This document shows positions 58,462 through 64,000 of a stretch of DNA of 64,000 nt, piece after piece; position 1 is the stretch's first letter; the number at the start of each line of letters is the position of its first letter. The stretch comes from Leptobrachium leishanense. Its lineage: Eukaryota; Chordata; Amphibia; Anura; Megophryidae. A program made the position numbers and the translations under genes. The notes under the pieces were generated by a model, which saw nothing but the letters and a program-made list of their open reading frames with translations, made no database searches and had not been told where the DNA came from. Location: NCBI GenBank assembly GCA_009667805.1, contig CM019064.1, positions 109,962,328-110,026,327 of the forward strand, written 5' to 3'.

Positions 58462-61400
58462 ATGTCTGAAAGAACAAAAAGGACAGGCAGACGCTCCCAG
58501 ACACAGATAAGAGGGCAAGCAGCCCCTGTGTCGGGAGGCTGTGTCTCTGGTCGTGGTGGACGTGGTGCATCCTCTGCAGGGGCACGCTTGTCCTTTCTAA
58601 CTGGTGCTGGCCGTCTTAAGCAGCAGCAACATACAGAGGACTTGGTGGATTGGCTTACCAGGCCATCCTCATCCTCCGAGTCCTCTGCCAGCCAGGCTTC
58701 TAGTGCTTTACAGTCCACCTCAGCTGCCAAAGCATCTAATGCAGCCTCCATGTCCACAGCTACTCCTGCCATAGCCTCGCTTTCACACAAGGAGTAGTCA
58801 GCTGAATTGTTTGACTACAATGAGAGTGACATACTGCTTGAGGATGCGCAGCAAGTACAGTGCTCTAATTCAATCTCTGAGGTTGAGCAAGGGAGTATAA
58901 TCAACCTAGAGGAAGGGGGTGCCAGTGATGACACACAAATAACTGGCACTCATGTTGCCCCAGCAGCTGCAGCATACTGCCAAGTTGGCTCCAGTGACGA
59001 GGAGATAGGGGTGAAGATGACATTGATGATGAGGTCACTGACTCCACCTGGGTGCCAGATCGAACTGAGGAATCAAGTGAGGAGGAGGGGGAGGAGGAGG
59101 CACAGCAAACACGAAGCACAACATCCTCTGAGACCAACCGTAGCACTAGCCAGTCCAAGGCATCAGATGTCAGAGCTGCTCCGGTGCAGAGCGCTGTTGT
59201 CTCAAAGAACACATGCAGGAACACTGCTGTCTGGGAGTTCTTTAATAAATGTGCAGCAGACCCCTCCATTGCTATTTGTAATCTATGTCAGATGAGGCTG
59301 AAGCGTGGGATAAACACTGGACACTTGGGTACCACGTGCTTCAGGCGACATATGAACAAGTGCCACACATCCCGTTGGTGCAAAACTTTGCATAGGTCCT
59401 CCTCCTCCTCATCTGTTACTACCCACACTGTATGTCCTGTCATGTCATTGCCTACAACCTCCACCGACAGGGATGATGCTACAGTAATGGATGTACCAGG
59501 TCCTTCCTCACAATGTGACATCATCCCAGTAGCTGAAGATTTACGCAGTCAGATTACGATGCCGCAGCTGCTGCAGCGAAAGAAAAAATATAGTCCCAAC
59601 CATCCCCAAGCTCAGCGTCTAAATGCCAGTTTAGCAAAATTACTCGCATTGCAGCTGCTGCTTTCCAGCTGGTGGACTCTGCTCCTTTCCGTGAATTAGC
59701 TGAATGTGCTGTACCACAGTGGCAGGTTCCAAAACGCCATTACTTTTCACGCAAGGCCATTCCAGCACTATACCAGCACGTGGAAGACAATGTTATCCAG
59801 TCATTGGGAAAGGCAGTCAGCAGCAAGGTGCATGTGACTTTAGACACGTGGTCCAGCAAGCACGGACAGGGTCATTACATTTCCTTCACGGCACACTGGG
59901 TAACTCTGATTGCAGCTGGGAGTGATCCAAGACGGGGCTCTGTGCTGGAGCTTGTTCATCCACCACACCTCCAGAAAGCTGCTTGTATGAGGTCTGTCTG
60001 CTCCACCACCCCCACCTCGTCCTCCTCCTCCTCCTTCTCTGTCTCTGGCGAAGTGGCAGTTAAACCGACACCTGACAGGGTCTACGCAATGGCTCAAGCA
60101 AAAAGATGCCATACTGTGCTTGAGCTGGTTTTTTTAGGGGACAGGAGCCACACCGGGTCAGAAATTTTGTCAGCTCTGCAGGGGCAGGTGCAGAGATGGT
60201 TAACACCATGCCAGCTTGAGCTGGGAATGATTGTCTGCGATAATGGCAGGAACCTTCTCTCCGCCCTACGCAAGGGTAAATTGACGCATGTACCATGCCT
60301 AGCACACGTCCTAAATCTGGTGGTACAGCGTTTCCTAACCAAGTACCCAGGGCTGCCAGGGCTTCTCATCCAGGCCAGAAAAGTCTGCAGCCACTTCAGA
60401 CGGTTATTCCCAGCAAGCGTTCGCCTGGCAGAAATTCAAAGAGAATTCCACCTTCCCACAAACCGTCTGATCTGTGACATGCCCATCAGGTGGAACTCGA
60501 CATTAGCAATGCTGCAGCGTCTGCACAAGCAGCAGAGGGCCATCAATGAGTACCTTGTGTGAGTATGGCACAAGGACAGGTTCAGGTCAACTTGGTTTCC
60601 CCCCCCCGCAGTGGCTGATGATCAAGGATGCATGCACTGTACTGTCACCATTTGAGGAGGCAACGAGGATGGTGAGCAGGGACAGTGCATGCATCAGTGA
60701 CACAATTCCTTTAGTGTTCCTGCTGGAGCACACTCTGCGGGGAATTATAGATGTGGCTCTAGAGGCAGAGCAGCGGGAGGAAGAGGAGGCCTTCCTAGCT
60801 CTCAAGGCCCCAGTCTTTCCGCAGACAGCATTCCAGCGGGTCCTACTCAGATCAGACAGGAGGAGGAGCACTATTTAAGTAGTGGGGGCATTGAAGGTGG
60901 GGATTCCTCAAGGGAGGGTTTTGTGTGCCCAGAAACAGAAGGGCTTGTGCGTGGCTGGGAGGAGGAAGTGCACGATATGGTCATCCTCATTGACCAGGAA
61001 GACTCGGAAGAAGCTAATGCCACCTCCAACCTACGCTGCATGGGCTCCCTAATGATGCAAAGCCTGCTAAAGGACCCCAGGATTCGTGCTATCAAGGAGA
61101 GGGATCATTACTGGTTGGCAACCCTTCGTGATCCACGATACAAGGGTAAAGTTGCAGAGCTCATCCTGCCCGCACAGAGGGAGCACAGGATGAAAAAACT
61201 TGAGGACGCTCTAAAGCGACACTTGTGTAACACCTTTCCAGGCACTGGTAGATTACCAAGTGCTGACACACGTGCTTCTGAGGCTGCGGGTGATCAGAGG
61301 AATAGCGGTGAAGGCCAGGGCCGCTTGACTGATGCTTTTTTAAATTGTTTTAGTCCACGACGCCCAAGGACGTCAAATGTAGGCACCCATTGCCAGCGTC

Positions 61401-61691
61401 TTCACCATATGGTGCAGGACTACCTAGGGGCAAGGGCAGACCTGGATACCTTTCCAGCAGATGATTCACTGGCTTACTGGGTGTTGAGATTGGATCACTG
61501 GCCAGAATTTAGCCAATATGCTATGCAGCTACTAGGTTGCCCTTCATCTAGCGTGCTTTCCGAAAGGACGTTCAGTGCCGCTGGAGGTTTTGTCACAGAC
61601 AAAAGAGTGCGTCTGTCCGACTCTTTAGACCAGCTGACATTTATAAAATGAATCAGTCCTGGATCAGCAGCTATCAATCCCATGCTTGAAG
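58462..61691 (+). pseudogene. hAT transposase, almost complete, frameshifted
   Basis: Starts at ATG 58462 (MSERTKRTGRRSQTQIRG). Domains in order: Ser/Gln-rich leader, ESAELFDYNES-like block after an in-frame TAG near 58798, an acidic linker with a frameshift near 59010, the BED zinc finger (AVWEFFNKCAAD, ICNLCQMRLKRG, CFRRHMNKCH, about 59220-59370), a frameshift near 59640, then the RNase H-like fold (FRELAECAVPQWQVPKRHYF, VTLDTWSSKHGQGHYISF with the first Asp, MIVCDNGRNLLSALRKG with the second Asp, CLAHVLNLVVQRF, MPIRWNSTLAMLQ). Frameshifts near 60555 and 60838 precede HYWLATLRDPRYKGK and the C-terminal dimerisation domain (LLGCPSSSVLSERTFSAAGG). A further 1 bp loss truncates the last residues. 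At about 1060 codons it is long for a hAT transposase. It binds ends and catalyses cut-and-paste in family relatives; this copy is dead. Confidence 0.92.
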
Positions 61692-62331
61692 TAATGGAAT
61701 AGATAGGGGATGTCCTCTTCTGCATTCACAAAACCTCCAGCACTGAACTCTTCCACATACCACAAAAGGTTACGGTGTGAAGGCACTTGCTGCCATGAAA
61801 GGCACAATATTTGGCTGCACTGACGCCTGTGCCAGATTTATATCATTTTATTTTTTTCAACCGCAGGGTCCAACCCTGCACTCTTCCACAATACCACAGA
61901 GGGGTTACTGTATGATGATACTTGATGGCCTGGCATTAAAGGCACAATATCTGGGTGCACTGACGCCCATTACCAGATCAAAAATTTTCATATAGGACCA
62001 CATGGTCCACCCCTGCACTCTTCCACCATAGCACAGAGGGGTTACTGTATGATGATACTTGCTGCCCTGGCAGTCTTGCACCGGCAGAATATCTGGGTGC
62101 ACTGACGCCTTAACCAGATGCATATCTTTTTAATATAGGACCGCAAGGTTCACCCCTGCACTCTTCCACAATACCACAGAGGGGTTACTGTATGATGATA
62201 CTTGCTGGCCTGGCATTAAAGGCACAATATCTGGGTGCACTGACGCCCATTAACAGATAAAAAAAACCACTTTTCAATATAGGACCACATGGTCAACCCC
62301 TGCACTCTTCCACAATACCACAGAGGGGTTA

Positions 62332-62780
62332 GGCTAGGGTCAGATGAGCGCATTTTCTACGGATTGTGCGTCCGTGCAGTATGGACGTACTTACTGACTG
62401 ACGACAAGGTAGTGGCCACACAGTCCGTTTTTTTCACTGACGTATTTTTTGACTGATGTAGCAGGGAAAATAAATTACAATGAAAGAACATTCTGTCCGT
62501 CAAAAATGCTGGACGTATAAATGCAGTCCGTCTGACCTTGTTGCATCACTCACACACAAAGCTATGTGGACGTTGTGGACGTGGCGCACTCTGCATGTCC
62601 GCTCTAGCAGTATTACGTTCTTGCCTAACCTGCGTCCGTTTGCAGCGTCCATCAGCCCCCGCACTTCTGTGCAGACGTACTTCGTGTGGGGGGCTCCATT
62701 TAACACAATTGTATGCTATCACAGACGTACTTATGTGCGGGCAACACGGACGTTAGCACTGTGTTCATCTGACCCCAACC
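62332..62780 (-). mobile_element. Harbinger-type MITE, copy 3
   Basis: A 449 bp element, ends GGCTAGGGTCAGATGAGCGC and TCATCTGACCCCAACC, flanked by TTA (62329-62331, 62781-62783). The empty site GGGGTTACTGTATGATG appears in neighbouring array units (61905 area). Inverted relative to copy 1, with long shared text such as CACACAAAGCTATGTGGACG. Confidence 0.92.
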
Positions 62781-63081
62781 TTACTGTATGATGATACTTG
62801 CTGGCCTGGCAGTCTTGCACCAAAGGCACAATATCTGGGTGCACTGACGCCCATTACCAGATCAAAAACTTTTCAATATAGGACCACATGGTCCACCCCT
62901 GCACTCTTCCACCATAGCACAGAGGGGTTACTGTATGATGATACTTGCTGCCCTGGCAGTCTTGCACCAAAGGCAGAATATCTGGGTGCACTGATGCCTT
63001 CACCAGATGCATATCTTTTTAATATAGGACCACAAGGTCCACCCCTGCACTCTTCCACCATAACACAGAGGGGTTACTGTA

Positions 63082-63941
63082 TGTCACGGAACGGACATGA
63101 GAGCTCTTTTCAGCGAGCCACATGACTAAAGACTGAACCCTTTTTAAAGACCATTTTTCCTGTTTTCGTTTTGGTTTTGCGTGTGAGCCTATGGACCTCT
63201 TATTTTATTGCTAGATGTGGTTTTATTGGTGTAAAGTAATAAAAATGTACCCTGTATGATGTGACTGTAAAAGTATGAAAGAAACCGTTTGTATGTGTTT
63301 TTCCCCGTCGCCATTTTGCTCATCCCAGCATGGTTTCACAGAACAAAGGATCTCATGCCCCAAAATGGAGGATGCAGCAAGCCAGCTGATTTGAGGCTTT
63401 TCCAAGACCTCATCTGCCTAATCCCCTGGACAATGGGGGAGCCTGAAAGGGCAAAATAGAGGATACAGCAAACCAGAGTATTGGAGGCTTTTCCAAGACC
63501 TCATCTTCCTAATCCCTGGACAATGGGAAGGCTGAAAGGGACCTGATAGGGAACAGGAGGCTGGGAAAGGAGCCAATCAGTGCTGGTTGTGTGGGTGGGG
63601 GAGTTGGTAATCTGTTTGTGTGAAGTTGTATAAATGACCCTGATGAAACCCATAAAATTCAGTTCACTGTTTTAAAGCATACAGCCACGTCCGGTGTCTT
63701 CATTTCAGAGCTACAATCACTATTGCAGGAGACACTCAGCGGTCTCCTGCATCACCACTCAACCCAGGAACGGGATCCCCAAGGCAACACCGCACCATCT
63801 CTCCAGACGCCGGACCAACGCCATTTCATCCTGCAGGCCACTCGAGACGCCGAGTGCCGTGCCACTCAGTAGTCGGGCCGGACGCCATCAAAGGGGGGGT
63901 CAGATAGAGCAGGAACGCAGGCGGACTTCCATCCCGTCACA
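63082..63941 (+). mobile_element. Solo LTR, copy 2
   Basis: An 860 bp segment beginning TGTCACGGAACGG and ending CCCGTCACA, flanked by the 5 bp duplication CTGTA (63077-63081, 63942-63946). The empty site TTACTGTATGATGA is seen in the surrounding array. A TATA-like TTGTATAAATGACC at 63628 gives plus orientation. The reverse complement of its right end matches the left end of 6411-7451 (GGCACTCGGCGTCTCGAG), so both solo LTRs are one family in opposite orientation. No internal genes. Confidence 0.85.
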
Positions 63942-64000
63942 CTGTATGATGATACTTGCTGCCCTGGCATTAAAGGCACAATATCTGGGTGCACTGACGC

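Larger units (their letters stand above)
57123..64000 (+). mobile_element. hAT element 3, near full length, runs off the window
   Basis: Begins TAGGGATGAGCGGTTCGGG, homologous to the ends of elements 1 and 2. Contains, in order, an 81 bp minisatellite, a transposase pseudogene on the plus strand and a ~130-150 bp repeat array. The array is interrupted by a Harbinger-type MITE and a solo LTR and still continues at 64000, so the right terminus and the 8 bp duplication cannot be checked. Orientation is opposite to elements 1 and 2. Confidence 0.9.
61745..64000. repeat. hAT element 3: ~130-150 bp repeat array
   Basis: Units with GAGGGGTTACTGTATGATGA, TACTTGCTGGCCTGGCA, AAAGGCACAATATCTGGGTG and CACCCCTGCACTCTTCCACC. 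Same array type as in elements 1 and 2 but longer. Split at 62332-62780 and 63082-63941 by insertions and continuing past the window. Confidence 0.9.

Noticed and set aside
63630..63660. CTGATGA in the solo LTR as a hammerhead
   Set aside because: No stem II or GAAA in the right place.

Overview
This 64 kb window looks like intergenic or intronic DNA from a large, repeat-rich vertebrate genome, most likely an amphibian (frog). That is an inference from the repeat mix: frog-type hAT, TTAA (piggyBac-like) and Harbinger-type elements, CR1/L2-like LINEs, a DIRS-like relic and a Penelope-like element with a GIY-YIG domain. I found no intact host protein gene, tRNA, rRNA or CRISPR array. Every recognisable coding stretch is a broken transposon gene.

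Layout. 1-3990: right part of a piggyBac-like TTAA element with ~390 bp tandem repeats, a frameshifted transposase, a telomere-like block and a run of about nine hairpins. 3991-8884: a minus-strand CR1/L2-like LINE, split by a hAT element (8 bp duplication) that itself holds a solo LTR (5 bp duplication). 11150-12220: DIRS-like relic. 12246-13230: foldback element with a TTAA insertion in one arm. 16437-21142: Penelope-like element between a 15 bp target duplication, with ~1.1 kb inverted arms that each carry a hammerhead ribozyme motif. 22037-23124: hAT and TTAA MITEs. 24240-25554: LINE fragment. 25555-29250: MITEs and foldbacks. 29811-30754: a ~400 bp hammerhead-bearing unit in partial tandem. 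30909-31898: DNA element full of CCCGGG-type motifs. 35517-42043: a second copy of the first LINE, broken by two deleted hAT elements. 42270-50880: TTAA MITEs and other MITEs among unassigned AT-rich DNA. 50881-52740: LINE. 55720-56690: sequence with another hammerhead motif. 56690-56960: Tc1/mariner relic. 57123-64000: a hAT element with an almost complete but mutated transposase, minisatellites on both sides, a Harbinger-type MITE and a solo LTR, running off the window end.

The most notable signals are four hammerhead ribozyme motifs in retroelement-like repeats, three of them with an intact catalytic core. Next is the clean insertion record: several elements have target duplications plus an uninserted paralogous site in the same window. 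Functional statements are from reading the sequence only; no database search was run.
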